NCBI RefSeq assembly: GCF_014202425.1 | Contig: NZ_JACHGT010000017.1 | Span: 1-64,000, forward strand | Source of the DNA: Phytomonospora endophytica | Lineage (GTDB): Bacteria; Actinomycetota; Actinomycetes; Mycobacteriales; Micromonosporaceae | Direction: 5' to 3' | Length of the DNA stretch: 64,000 nucleotides | In this document: piece by piece, positions 24,485-33,207 of the stretch | Position numbering within the stretch: the stretch's first letter is position 1 | How the letters are laid out: each line of letters begins with the position of its first letter | Made by a program: the position numbers and the translations under genes | The notes under the pieces: model-generated | Database searches by the model: none | What the model was told of the DNA's origin: nothing | What the model saw: only the letters and a program-made list of their open reading frames with translations

Positions 24485-25408
24485 CTAGTTCGGGTCGATC
24501 AGGGCGAGGCCGGCGGCGTAGGCGCTGGGTACGCGGCCCGAGCGGATCGCCGCGGCGATCGGGTGCGTGAAGGGGTGGTGCGGGATGAGGTGTTCGGCGA
24601 TCGCCACGACGTGGCAGCCCAGTACGCCCTGGCCGGTCAGGGCGCAGGAATAGGCGGCCAGCAAGGCGGGCGCTCCCCGGTAGTCGGGTTCTGCGTGCCG
24701 AACCAGGTGGATCCACAGCCGCATGGCGGTGTCGGGCCGGTGCTCGGTGAGGGCCAGGGCCTGCATGAAGGTGTCGATGGACCGGTCGAGGGCGGCGGCG
24801 GTGTGGGCCGCGGCGTGCGGATCAGGGGCGGCCTCGGCGTCGATGATCGCGGCGAGGTCGATGCGGGGCAGGAGCAGCGGATCGTGGGTGAGTGCGGTGG
24901 TGAAGGCCGTGGTCGCCGCCCTCATCGCGGCTCGTGCCGCACCGGTGACGGGGTCGAGAACGGCGGCCACGGCGTCCTCGTCGGCGGCGACGGGTCCGAA
25001 GGCGACGGTGAAGACCTCGGTGATGTCGGCCGAGACCTGGGTGGGGCGTCCTTCGGCGGGGCAGGTCGGGTCGTTGAGGTCCCAGTGGCGGCCGGCGTGG
25101 CTGACCAGCAGGGTGGCGTCGATGCCGAGCCGGTGGATGTGCGCGGCGAGGTCGGCAAGGGCCGGTGCGGCGATGTCTACGGGTGCGTAGCCGATGAGGA
25201 TGACCGCGTCGAGGTCGGCCTCGACGTCGCGCAGGGACACCGCGATCCGGGACAGTACGGCGGGGTTGATGGCCCCGACGCGCCACATCGCGCGGATGGT
25301 CCCGTCGGGCTGGAGACCGACGATGACGATCGCGTCGCTGATGACGTGCCCGGCCAGGTGCGGTATGACGGCGAGGAGTTCGCTGGGGGTTTCGGTGGAG
25401 TAGGTCAT
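24485..25408 (-). CDS. DUF4192 family protein (copy 2)
   Basis: The 307-residue protein from ATG 25408 (MTYSTETPSELLAVIPHLAGH) shows the DUF4192 opening and the following strand DAIVIVGLQPDG, with AVILIGYAPVDIA and a C-terminal helical half (RGAPALLAAYSCALTGQG) that parallels copy 1. It is clearly a diverged paralogue of 22210-23193. It is followed after 16 bases by a zinc-finger gene and preceded by another, giving the order finger-DUF4192-finger-X-DUF4192. Confidence 0.82.
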   Translation of the reverse strand: MTYSTETPSELLAVIPHLAGHVISDAIVIVGLQPDGTIRAMWRVGAINPAVLSRIAVSLRDVEADLDAVILIGYAPVDIAAPALADLAAHIHRLGIDATLLVSHAGRHWDLNDPTCPAEGRPTQVSADITEVFTVAFGPVAADEDAVAAVLDPVTGAARAAMRAATTAFTTALTHDPLLLPRIDLAAIIDAEAAPDPHAAAHTAAALDRSIDTFMQALALTEHRPDTAMRLWIHLVRHAEPDYRGAPALLAAYSCALTGQGVLGCHVVAIAEHLIPHHPFTHPIAAAIRSGRVPSAYAAGLALIDPN

Positions 25409-25531
25409 GGTCGGATGTCCGTTCTGGTCGAGGGCAGCGGGAAAGACCCGCCGCCGGGGTCGGCGCGGGTCGCTGGCGTGCATGGGTGTGAGCCGCTTTT
25501 GGCCGATGGGCCGGGCGGGTGCTTGGTGGCT

Positions 25532-25978
25532 CTAGGGCCGCAGTTCGACCGCCACCGGGTGGGCGCTGCGGTCTCTTTCGGCCAGCCAGAAGGTGCGGCG
25601 GGACTCCGCGCGGTCGATGTGGGTGATGCCGAGCAGCCGGTACGGGCGCAGTGCCCGCGGCCGGGTCAACCGGGTGAAGGCGTGCAGCCGCCACCCGGAG
25701 TCTTGAAGCGCGGTCGACGCGAAGGTGACCTCGGCCGACGGGAGCCTCGCGGCGAAGGTCGTCCAGGTCGCCGCCGACATCGCCTCGATGAGGCTCCAGC
25801 GGTCGAGGATGCGGCCCTGCGGGTCGGGCGGTGGGGTGATCCACCAGCGTGCGCCGCCCTCGGCGGGCGGGGTGGCCTTGGTGACGTGCAGGTGGGACGG
25901 GTCGTCGAGGCAGGCTCGATCGTGAGCACCGGGGTGCGCGCGTCGGCAGGCGACGCACTCGTGTCCGATGAAGAACAT
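25532..25978 (-). CDS. Zinc-finger-like small protein (copy 2)
   Basis: The 148-residue protein has the same N-terminal ligand set as the gene at 23974: C8, C11, H15, H19 and C23 (HECVACRRAHPGAHDRAC). The same Trp motif (RWWITPPPDPQGR) and a C-terminal YRLLGITHIDRAESRRTFWLAERD follow. It is the first gene of the zinc-finger/DUF4192 series and is preceded by a 494-base regulatory region with operator C. Both copies probably do related jobs in the island. Confidence 0.7.
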   Translation of the reverse strand: MFFIGHECVACRRAHPGAHDRACLDDPSHLHVTKATPPAEGGARWWITPPPDPQGRILDRWSLIEAMSAATWTTFAARLPSAEVTFASTALQDSGWRLHAFTRLTRPRALRPYRLLGITHIDRAESRRTFWLAERDRSAHPVAVELRP

Positions 25979-26472
25979 GGTGACGCCTTCTGTGTCAGGG
26001 CATGGGTGGCCGGGCCCGTGGAGACGGGCAGGAGGCAGCCGTGATGGCCGGACAGCGCGTGGCGCTGTGGGCGGCGACAGGATCGTCGCGGTAGGGGTCG
26101 GCGAGCGGCGTGGCCGGTCGGCCGGTGAGGTCGAAACGCAGGTGCGGGATGTGCGTGGCGCGGCCGGTGCGGAGTCGACGAGTCCTCACGAGAGGGCGGG
26201 TGGACGTCCGTCACGGCTAGGCGCCGATCCGCGGGAGCGGAGCGAACCTCGACATGCTTTCGGGTGAATGTGTGGTACCCCGACGCTAACCCTTGATCAC
26301 GGTGTTCGGGCTGGCCGGAGGCGTTTCGGGCAGGCACACCAGAGGCACAGGTCGGCTGGTGCGCCATCCCCCGTGCGTGGGATGGCGACTCGACGATCGC
26401 GGCGAATCGAGCGGTCATCGATACCCGTGCCGGCGAACACCGGGTTCGCCGGCCTCTCCCCCAGGTGACCCG
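25979..26472. other. Divergent regulatory region between zinc-finger and sigma-factor genes
   Basis: This 494-base gap separates divergent genes and holds operator C (26333-26349). A short minus-strand frame with a GTG start at 26189 (63 residues) is open but lacks a ribosome site. Near 26278-26300 there is a TGATCA-containing stretch that could hold a promoter. No RNA gene is recognised. Confidence 0.5.
26333..26349 (-). promoter_or_regulatory. Direct-repeat operator C (two GGCACA units, 11-bp period)
   Basis: GGCACA at 26333 and 26344. It lies 355 bases upstream of the zinc-finger gene (minus strand) and 123 bases upstream of the ECF sigma gene (plus strand), so it could serve either. Orientation is the same as at the other four sites, which favours the minus-strand genes. 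Confidence 0.6.
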
Positions 26473-27042
26473 ATGACCACACCGCCCGCCCCCGACCTGG
26501 CCACGCTCGTCGCCCGCGCCAAGACCGGCGACGCCGCCGCCTTCGCCGAGCTCTACACACTGCACCGGCCCACCATCCGCCGCGTCGTCTACGCCCGCAT
26601 GCGCCACGGCGCCCGCCGCGACGCCGACGACCTCATCGCCGAGACCTTCACCCGCGCCTGGGCCAACATGCCCCGCTTCACCTGGCAGGGCGGCGGCTTC
26701 GCCGCCTGGCTGACCCGCATCGCCACCAACCTCGTCCGCGACTGGCACAAGGCCCCGCACACCCGCATCACCGAACCCTGCGGCGACTACACCGACGTCG
26801 ACTCGCCCGACCTGACCGCCGACCCGGCCGAGCGCGTATGCCTCGCCGGTGACGTCGAGCAGCTGCGTGCAGCGCTGGGCGAGCTGACCGCGATGCAGCA
26901 GCGCTGCGTGGACCTGCGCGTCTACCGCGAACGCACGATCAAGGAGACCGCAGAGGTGTTGGGGATGACCGAGGGGGCGGTCAAGGCGCTGTTCCATCGG
27001 GCGGTGCTGGGGTTGCGGCGGGTGTGGGAGCCAGACGGGTGA
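26473..27042 (+). CDS. ECF-type RNA polymerase sigma factor
   Basis: The 189-residue protein has sigma region 2 (FAELYTLHRPTIRRVVYAR, then DADDLIAETFTRAWANMPRF and the WLTRIATNLVRDWHK helix) and region 4 (LTAMQQRCVDLRVYRERTIKETAEVLGMTEGAVKALFHRAVLGLRR). ECF factors redirect RNA polymerase to small regulons. The ATG at 26473 is set by an AGGTG site. It is the only plus-strand gene inside the island. No anti-sigma gene is adjacent, so control is probably transcriptional. Confidence 0.9.
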   Translation: MTTPPAPDLATLVARAKTGDAAAFAELYTLHRPTIRRVVYARMRHGARRDADDLIAETFTRAWANMPRFTWQGGGFAAWLTRIATNLVRDWHKAPHTRITEPCGDYTDVDSPDLTADPAERVCLAGDVEQLRAALGELTAMQQRCVDLRVYRERTIKETAEVLGMTEGAVKALFHRAVLGLRRVWEPDG

Positions 27043-27062
27043 GTCCCGGCGACGAGGGTGGG

Positions 27063-27425
27063 CGCCGCCTCGACGGCGATCCGCAGGGTCTTTCGCCTTC
27101 GCGTACTCCACGCCACCGGATGTGGCACCGCCACACGTTCGGGAACACCGCCGAGCACTCGCCGTGCTTCGTCGGATGCACGCGCGAAGACGGCCGTGAA
27201 CAGCTCCTCAACGCTGTACTCGCGCTCCCCGAGCAGTACCGTCCCATCGTGGATGCACCGCTTGGGATGTGATTCGCAGCGGGCCGGATCGATCGCCGCC
27301 GAGGGCATCGGTGGCGCCCCACCGAACGGTAAAGGCGCTGTCGGCCGGTCCCGTCGGGCGAGCACCGCGACGGTGTTCGAGGTGCCGACGTCGATGCCGA
27401 TGGCGGTTTCGTCGACGGTGTCCAC
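27063..27425 (-). pseudogene. Truncated Hsp70-like (DnaK-type ATPase) fragment
   Basis: From a GTG at 27425 the frame reads ETAIGIDVGTSNTVAVLAR, the first phosphate loop of Hsp70 ATPases. It continues with LPFGGAPPMPSA and then jumps to DPARCESHPKRCIHDGTVLLG and VAVPHPVAWSTRRR. Compared with actinobacterial Hsp70 proteins a segment between PSA and DPAR is missing. The whole substrate-binding part and most of the ATPase are also lost; similarity ends at about 27063, just past the convergent sigma gene. It is a relic. Confidence 0.7.
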
Positions 27426-27462
27426 GCCCGCAAGGGGGAGGCAACCCGGTCTCTGCGAGCGG

Positions 27463-28272
27463 TCAGTCGGCCACCGTGGACAAAGCCGCACGCCATGTCG
27501 TCTCCGGGCGTCGCCAGATCGTCGCGGTGGGGTCGTCGGCGATGGCGCGGTGGGTCGTGGCGATGACCAGACCGGCAGGTGGGACGAGCACGTCGTGGCA
27601 GTGTGCTTCGCGCGCCGGTGTGGGCACCTCGATGAGGACCGGCAGTCGTGCAGCGGGGTGGACGAGCCTGGCGTACCGGTCGAGTTTGCGTTGAAGCTGT
27701 TGATGGGTCTCGGTTCCGGTGTCGTGTTCGAACCAGAAGCCGAACCGGCGGGTGCCGGTGTGGATGGTGGCGTGTCCGTCGGGGCGGACGAGTCCGCCGC
27801 AGGTCTCGGTGCAGCGGGTTTCGTTCCACCAGTCGGTGACCTCGATGGCGGGGTTGTGTCTGGTGGCGGCGCCGAGGCGGCAGAAGAAGTCGTTGACGCC
27901 GAGGAGGTGGGTGAGTTTGGGGCTGGCGGCGGTGGTGATCAGGCGGTCGTTGACGGCGGAGTTGGTGGGCGGTTTGGTGTCGTGGCGGGCGGCGTGGATG
28001 CGGGCGCCGAGGTGGGCGAGGACCCACCGGTATTCGACCGAGCCTGTCGCTACTGCTGCCCGGAAGCGGTTGAGGACTCCGAGGCGGTAGAGCAGGAGGA
28101 GACGTTCGTGGGTGCGGGTCATGGACGTGAAGTAGAGCTTCATAATCTGGCGGGTGGTGAGGACGTGGTGGTCGCCGAGGGTGTCGATGATGGCGAGATC
28201 GCGGTCGGTGAGGCGTGACAGGACGGCCGCGAGGTCGCCCGGGGGGACAGTCGTACTGTGTCGGGTTTTCAT
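27463..28272 (-). CDS. Replication-relaxation (Replic_Relax) family protein
   Basis: The 269-residue protein has the layout of the Replic_Relax family: an N-terminal winged helix (LTDRDLAIIDTLGDHHVLTTRQI, RTHERLLLLYRLGVLNRF) and a nuclease-like alpha/beta part with TDWWNETRCTE and FGFWFEHDTGTE. Later come QQLQRKLDRYARL and LPVLIEVPTP. The paired acidic residues (E-H-D-x-G-T-E) and the lysine in KLDRYARL are those expected of a PD-(D/E)xK-like fold. In plasmids and conjugative islands these proteins act at the origin, probably in DNA processing. It is the last gene of the secretion operon and overlaps the coupling-protein gene by four bases. Confidence 0.82.
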   Translation of the reverse strand: MKTRHSTTVPPGDLAAVLSRLTDRDLAIIDTLGDHHVLTTRQIMKLYFTSMTRTHERLLLLYRLGVLNRFRAAVATGSVEYRWVLAHLGARIHAARHDTKPPTNSAVNDRLITTAASPKLTHLLGVNDFFCRLGAATRHNPAIEVTDWWNETRCTETCGGLVRPDGHATIHTGTRRFGFWFEHDTGTETHQQLQRKLDRYARLVHPAARLPVLIEVPTPAREAHCHDVLVPPAGLVIATTHRAIADDPTATIWRRPETTWRAALSTVAD

Positions 28273-30641
28273 GGGGCGCTTCCCGACGCGGGTTGACCTG
28301 CGTTTTCGTTGCTCGTGGGGGCGGGTGTGGGGTGGTGTTTCGGCGACGGGAGGATTTTCGGGGTCTTGTCGCCCCCGTTGCCCCGGGAGACTTCCCGTCC
28401 CCGGTTTTTCGGGCGGATCGGTGGCGCGGGGTTGGTGGCGAGGGTGAAAGCGGGGGTTTCGCGGCCGTCGGCGACCAGGCGTGCCGCGGCGTGGTAGACG
28501 TCGAGGTGGGCGAGGTCGTGTTCGGACAGGTGCGGGTGGGTGTGCTTGGCCAGGAGGCGGGCGTCTTCGGGGGAGGCGGTGAAGTAGATCTTGTTGCGGG
28601 CGTTCGCGGAGACGGCGAACTGCATGTCGCGGGGCATCTGGGCCAGGTGCTGGTGGGCCACGACGAGGGAGAGGCGGTAGCCGCGGGCTTCGGCGAGGAT
28701 CTCGTCGAGGGCGCGCGGGAGGGTGAGGAAGTTCTGGGCCTCGTCGAGGTAGAGGGACGCGTCGCGGCGGCGGTGTTCGGGCAGGCTCGCGCGGGCGGTG
28801 GTGGCCTGCCAGGTTTTGGCGACGATGATCGACCCGAGCAGGCGGGTGGTGTCGTCGCCGAGTTCGCCTTTGGGGAGGCGGGCGAGGAGGATGCCGCCGT
28901 TGAGGATCCGGGACAGGTCGAAGCTCGTGGTGGGTGCGCCGATGGTCTTGCGGACGAAGGCGCGGGTCATCATCGCGCGGATGCGTGACAGGACCGGTCC
29001 GACGACCTGGGACTGCAGGCCTGGCGCGAGGGAGTCATACCAGGACCAAAAGCCGCCGAGTCCGGCCGGGTCGTCGACGAGGTCGGCGGTGTAGGGCGCG
29101 CGGGCCTTCTTGCTGGACAGCATGAGAGGTAGGGCTTCGAGGGTGGCACCGGGGTAGCGGACGATCGTGAGCAGCGCCGAGCGCAGGACGTCGTCGGCGC
29201 GTGGTCCCCAGTGACGTTCGAAGATCTTGCGGCAGATCCCGACGAGGTGATCCACGACGAGGTCGCTGTCGGTACCGGCGAGGGGGTTGATGCCCGGCGG
29301 GTCGGGGTCACGCGGGTCGAGGACGACGAGACGGTCACCGAGGCCGGTGCGGTCGATGCGGGCGAGGACGTCGGCGACGAGGTCGCCTTTCGGGTCGACG
29401 ACGATCACACCCCGCCCGGCGTTGATGTCGCCGAGGACCAGGTTCAGCAGGAGTGTCGACTTGCCGGTGCCGGTGGACCCGAGGATGTGCAGGTGATGGC
29501 GGGCATCGGCCGCGGCCAGGGCGATGGGCCTGCCACCGACGGCGGCGGTCCCCAGCGGCTTGGTGCCCCGGCCGCCGCGAAGCACCGCGGCGACAGGGGC
29601 GACGAGACGGGCACCGGCGCGAGGCAGCTGCGGGAGAGCCTCGTCGAGCGGAATGTGCGCCAGGGCGGCGAGTTCCCTGGTGGTGAGGAGTTTCCCGCGA
29701 TACATGATCCGTGTGGCCAAGGTCGTGGCGGCTGCGGGTTGGCGGACGTGCCGGATGGGATCTGTGCTCGAATAGACCGCGAAGGCGGCGGCGAGGCTCT
29801 TTTCAACGCCCCGAATCCGGGTTTTCGCCGCCGCCCGATCCGTCACCCGCGTGGTGGCCACGGCGTAGCGGACGGCGACTTCCAGCATCGGCTCGGCGGC
29901 GCGTTCGCTCGTGTGCCGCTGGCGTGTCCGTTCCCAGGGCGATGCGCTCGCACCAGGCTTGCCGCGCGGTGTCGTGGCGGTCCGGGCCGGCAGGAACAGC
30001 TCGGTGATCGCGGTGACGATCCCGAGTCCTCGCCGGTGGTGGTCGCGGCTGTGCAGGTGGTGGATCCGGGCGCGGGCGGCCGGGCGGGCCAGGATCTGCA
30101 CGACGGCGTGTTCGTGGGCGTGCAGGCCGGTCATGGCGCCGAGCATGGGCCGCAGCGGGTCAGTGTCGTGATCGCAGGTGAGGGCACTGGCGTCGCTGGT
30201 CCCCAGCCGCAGTGCCTTCGCGTCGAGCAGGACCTCCTCGGCGGGTAGTGGTGGTGTCCCGGGGGTGTGGGTGGTGACGGTCGCGGCGGGCCAGGCCGCG
30301 CGAATGGCGTCGGCGACCTGTCCGGCCGGCACGGTGTCGGGGACCCAGGCGCGGATGTCGAAGACGGCACCGGTCCAGGCGTACTCGAACACGACATGCG
30401 GCTGCCCGCCCCACAGCCGCCTCCACGAGGAGACGGTCAGGCCGGTGATGTGCCGCCAGAACGCTTCGGCGCTGTGCGGGTCAACCTCCGGCGGTGCCTG
30501 GATGTGCAAGGTGGTGCCCACCCCGCAATGCCGGGTGGCGAGCCTGCGCGCCCACCACCGCGCGACAACCGCCAGTAGCGCGGCGACGGCGACCGCTGCC
30601 GCGAGGACCCCGCCGGTGTCGGGAAACCCGGTCGAGGTCAT
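28269..30641 (-). CDS. VirD4/TraD-like type IV coupling ATPase
   Basis: The 790-residue protein has one N-terminal membrane helix (about 10-27). Its ATPase core carries Walker A LGSTGTGKSTL (388-396), VIVVDPKGDLV after it, and Walker B SLYLDEAQNFLTLP. The SLVVAHQHLAQMP segment is typical of coupling proteins that recruit DNA to the secretion channel. The C-terminus is basic, proline-rich and disordered. The ATG at 30641 overlaps the VirB4 stop. It delivers the transferred DNA to the channel encoded by the genes upstream. Confidence 0.93.
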   Translation of the reverse strand: MTSTGFPDTGGVLAAAVAVAALLAVVARWWARRLATRHCGVGTTLHIQAPPEVDPHSAEAFWRHITGLTVSSWRRLWGGQPHVVFEYAWTGAVFDIRAWVPDTVPAGQVADAIRAAWPAATVTTHTPGTPPLPAEEVLLDAKALRLGTSDASALTCDHDTDPLRPMLGAMTGLHAHEHAVVQILARPAARARIHHLHSRDHHRRGLGIVTAITELFLPARTATTPRGKPGASASPWERTRQRHTSERAAEPMLEVAVRYAVATTRVTDRAAAKTRIRGVEKSLAAAFAVYSSTDPIRHVRQPAAATTLATRIMYRGKLLTTRELAALAHIPLDEALPQLPRAGARLVAPVAAVLRGGRGTKPLGTAAVGGRPIALAAADARHHLHILGSTGTGKSTLLLNLVLGDINAGRGVIVVDPKGDLVADVLARIDRTGLGDRLVVLDPRDPDPPGINPLAGTDSDLVVDHLVGICRKIFERHWGPRADDVLRSALLTIVRYPGATLEALPLMLSSKKARAPYTADLVDDPAGLGGFWSWYDSLAPGLQSQVVGPVLSRIRAMMTRAFVRKTIGAPTTSFDLSRILNGGILLARLPKGELGDDTTRLLGSIIVAKTWQATTARASLPEHRRRDASLYLDEAQNFLTLPRALDEILAEARGYRLSLVVAHQHLAQMPRDMQFAVSANARNKIYFTASPEDARLLAKHTHPHLSEHDLAHLDVYHAAARLVADGRETPAFTLATNPAPPIRPKNRGREVSRGNGGDKTPKILPSPKHHPTPAPTSNENAGQPASGSAP

Positions 30642-32347
30642 GCCGCGGCCTCTCCGGTCAGCAGCAACCGCGGATCCATCTCGGCGGCGACCGAGCAGAA
30701 CGCGACGTGAGTGTCGCCGGCCAACAGCAGCGCTTCGCCTTGCCGGGCGCTGGTCACGAAACCGCGTTCGGCGCCGGTGAGGCCGAACGCATTCGCGACC
30801 AGGCTCGCAACCTGCGGCGCTTGGCCCAGCAGGATCTGGGTCGCGGCGTTGGCGATGACGACGCGCCCGAGCTCGCTGGCGAGCATGTCCTCGGCGTCTT
30901 GGGTGATGACGGTCAGCCCGGTGCGGTGTTTGCGTGCCGACTTCGCCAGCCGCGACAAAAACGCCGCCCCCGCGGGTGACTGCAGGAGCAGCCAGGCCTC
31001 GTCGACGGCGACGATGTGCCGCTCGGTGCTGCCGGTGGCGCGCCGCCATGCGGCGTCGAGGACAAGGAGGGTGCCGACGGCGGCGAGTTCATCGGGGAGT
31101 GGTGCGAGGTTGAACGACACCAGGTGCCCGGCGGGGACGGTGGTGGAGGGGCCGTTGAACAGGCGGTTGAAGCCGCCGGTGATGAACGGGTTGAGGCGTG
31201 CGGCGAGGGCCTTTCCAGCGGTGGAGTCACCGGCGGCCAGGTGGTGGTGGACGTCGCGCATGAGGGGCGCGGGGCGGGTCCAGGTCGCGGGGTCGTGGGT
31301 GATGCCCGCGTGCGTGTAGGCGGCCAGGACGGCGGTGTCGAGGGCGGCGGCCTCATCACCGGTGAGTTCGGTGCCAAGGGCGATCGTGGCGACGGTGTTG
31401 GCGAACATGACCCGCCGGGTGAACGCATCCGACTCACCGTCGCTTGGCAGGTCGAGGGGGTTGATGCGTGCCTCGTCGGCGCCGACGGCGATGGTCGTCC
31501 CGCCGAGGGCTTCGACGAGATCGGTGTACTCGTTGTCGGGGTCGATGATGGTGGTGGCGACACCGCGGTAGGCCCAGCGGGCGATCTCGGTTTTGGCGAG
31601 GAAGGACTTGCCGGCGCCGGATCGGGCGACGATGACCTGGTTGTGGTTGGGCTGCGTAAAGCGGTCCCAGGTGACCGGTGCCCCCGAGGCGAGGTTGACG
31701 CCGAGCAGGATCCCGGTGTTGGGCGGCGGGTCTGGGGTGGTGAAAGGAAACGCCGCGGCGATCACATCGGTGTCGATGGTCCTGGCCGAGCCGACGGCGT
31801 CGACACCGAAAGGCAGGACCGAGGTCAACGTCTGGAGTTGCCGGAACGACGCCGGCCGCACGGTCAGGCCCGCGGCGGCGGCGTGGGCACGGAGTTGCGC
31901 GACGGTCTCGGCCAGCGCGGTGTCGGTGTCGGCGTGGACGAGGAGGTAGGCGGCGAAAGTGAACAGGCGGGTGTCGTCGGTGGCGATGCGTGCGGCGAGG
32001 TCTTCGGCGTCGAAGGCAGAGGCGTCGATCTCCGGATCGGAGAGGCGTTGGCGGCGGGCGGCGAAGCGGCGGGATGATTCCAGGCGGGCACGTTTGCGGC
32101 GCAGCGAGGTCATGGTCTTGTCCCGTGAGACCGGCGCGATGTGGATCGCGGTGCTCGCCAGGCCGGGGAAGGCCAGCAGGGGTGCCAGCCAGTCGGGGCC
32201 GACCTCGCCGGGCAGGCCGGTGACCAGCAGCGCCGCGGTCGGGGTGTCGCCGCAGCGGATGGTGTGCGTGTGGGCGTCGATGACGGCAGGCCACATCGCG
32301 GGGTCGGCGGGAGGTCGGCGGCGCGGGAGGCGGTCGAGGATGTTCAT
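30638..32347 (-). CDS. VirB4-like conjugation ATPase
   Basis: The 569-residue protein begins at ATG 32347 behind GGGAGG. The N-terminal 200 residues form the VirB4 entry domain with TRLFTFAAYLLVHAD. Walker A is IVARSGAGKSFLAK (241-249), followed by TTIIDPDNEYTDLVEALGG, the hallmark of VirB4/TraC proteins. The Walker B is RHIVAVDEAWLLLQS, then KHRTGLTVITQDAEDML. VirB4 powers assembly of the channel and substrate transfer at the inner face of the membrane. The length is at the short end for the family. Both junctions overlap by four bases. Confidence 0.93.
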   Translation of the reverse strand: MNILDRLPRRRPPADPAMWPAVIDAHTHTIRCGDTPTAALLVTGLPGEVGPDWLAPLLAFPGLASTAIHIAPVSRDKTMTSLRRKRARLESSRRFAARRQRLSDPEIDASAFDAEDLAARIATDDTRLFTFAAYLLVHADTDTALAETVAQLRAHAAAAGLTVRPASFRQLQTLTSVLPFGVDAVGSARTIDTDVIAAAFPFTTPDPPPNTGILLGVNLASGAPVTWDRFTQPNHNQVIVARSGAGKSFLAKTEIARWAYRGVATTIIDPDNEYTDLVEALGGTTIAVGADEARINPLDLPSDGESDAFTRRVMFANTVATIALGTELTGDEAAALDTAVLAAYTHAGITHDPATWTRPAPLMRDVHHHLAAGDSTAGKALAARLNPFITGGFNRLFNGPSTTVPAGHLVSFNLAPLPDELAAVGTLLVLDAAWRRATGSTERHIVAVDEAWLLLQSPAGAAFLSRLAKSARKHRTGLTVITQDAEDMLASELGRVVIANAATQILLGQAPQVASLVANAFGLTGAERGFVTSARQGEALLLAGDTHVAFCSVAAEMDPRLLLTGEAAA

Positions 32348-33207
32348 GGTGTGCCTCCCACCGGGCGGGTCCCGGGTTCGGTGATGTGGTCGAGGAGTTC
32401 CAGGACCGCCGCCGGTGTCAGCGGGGTGCAGTCCAGGCCGCAGCCGGCCAGAGCGTCGGCGATGTCGCGGGCCCGGCGGTCGACGCCGGTGCGGGTGGTG
32501 GCGCGGGCGGCGACATAGGTGCGGTGGTGCAGGAGCCGGGCGCGGGTGGAGGCGTCGTGGAGCCAGGCGGCGTGTGCCTCGGCGGCCTCGCGGAGGCCTT
32601 GGTGGGGCAGGGTGTGGGCTTGGACGGCCCGGGCGTGGTCGCCCAGATCGGCGGGGACTTGCGTCGAGATGATCTGTACGGGGCCCGACAGGGCGTGAAG
32701 TGCCCGGGCGAATCCGGCGACCAGAGCATCTTGTTCGGCGGGTGAGCGCAGGACGAAGTTCACCGTCGAGACGGCCAGCACGATCGTGTACCCGTCTTCG
32801 CCGAGGTCGATGAGCCCGTCGGCGGTGACGCCTTTGGCCGGGGAGCGCAGGACCCGGGGCAGCACCGGTGCGGTATCGGTGTTCATCCAGGCCGGGGCGG
32901 CCGTCACACCGGGTGCCGGGACGAGGGGGCGGCGGGGCGTGCGCAGCGCGGCCCACAGCAGGGTGTCGAGGCGGGCGCCGTCGCGTTGGGCGAAGACGAT
33001 CGCGGCGAACAGCAATCCGAGCGGGGCGCACACCGCCACGGCCACGGCGGGCGGCGCGAACACGGTCACGGCCTTCCACAGGCCCAGGGTGCAGGCGGCG
33101 CCGGTCGCGGCCCAGGCGACCTGGCGGGTGGTGAGCCCGAACAGCACCTTGTCGGCCAGGTCGATCTGGGGTACCCGCGCGATACGGGGACCTTCCGTGG
33201 TCACCAT
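32344..33207 (-). CDS. PrgI-family membrane protein (VirB3-like)
   Basis: The 287-residue protein opens with RVPQIDLADKVLFGLTTRQVAW, the PrgI signature. Two transmembrane helices follow (about 30-72). Then comes a cytoplasmic region with ARLDTLLWAALRTPRRPL and a second domain (ILAVSTVNF-like core). In Gram-positive conjugation systems PrgI/VirB3 proteins sit next to VirB4 and tether it to the membrane; here the genes overlap in that order. The ATG at 33207 overlaps the end of the VirB6-like gene. Confidence 0.88.
   Translation of the reverse strand: MVTTEGPRIARVPQIDLADKVLFGLTTRQVAWAATGAACTLGLWKAVTVFAPPAVAVAVCAPLGLLFAAIVFAQRDGARLDTLLWAALRTPRRPLVPAPGVTAAPAWMNTDTAPVLPRVLRSPAKGVTADGLIDLGEDGYTIVLAVSTVNFVLRSPAEQDALVAGFARALHALSGPVQIISTQVPADLGDHARAVQAHTLPHQGLREAAEAHAAWLHDASTRARLLHHRTYVAARATTRTGVDRRARDIADALAGCGLDCTPLTPAAVLELLDHITEPGTRPVGGTP

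Noticed and set aside
25995-26189. 64-codon minus-strand frame between the zinc-finger and sigma genes
   Set aside because: GTG start without ribosome site and no recognisable fold; kept only as a remark in the intergenic entry.
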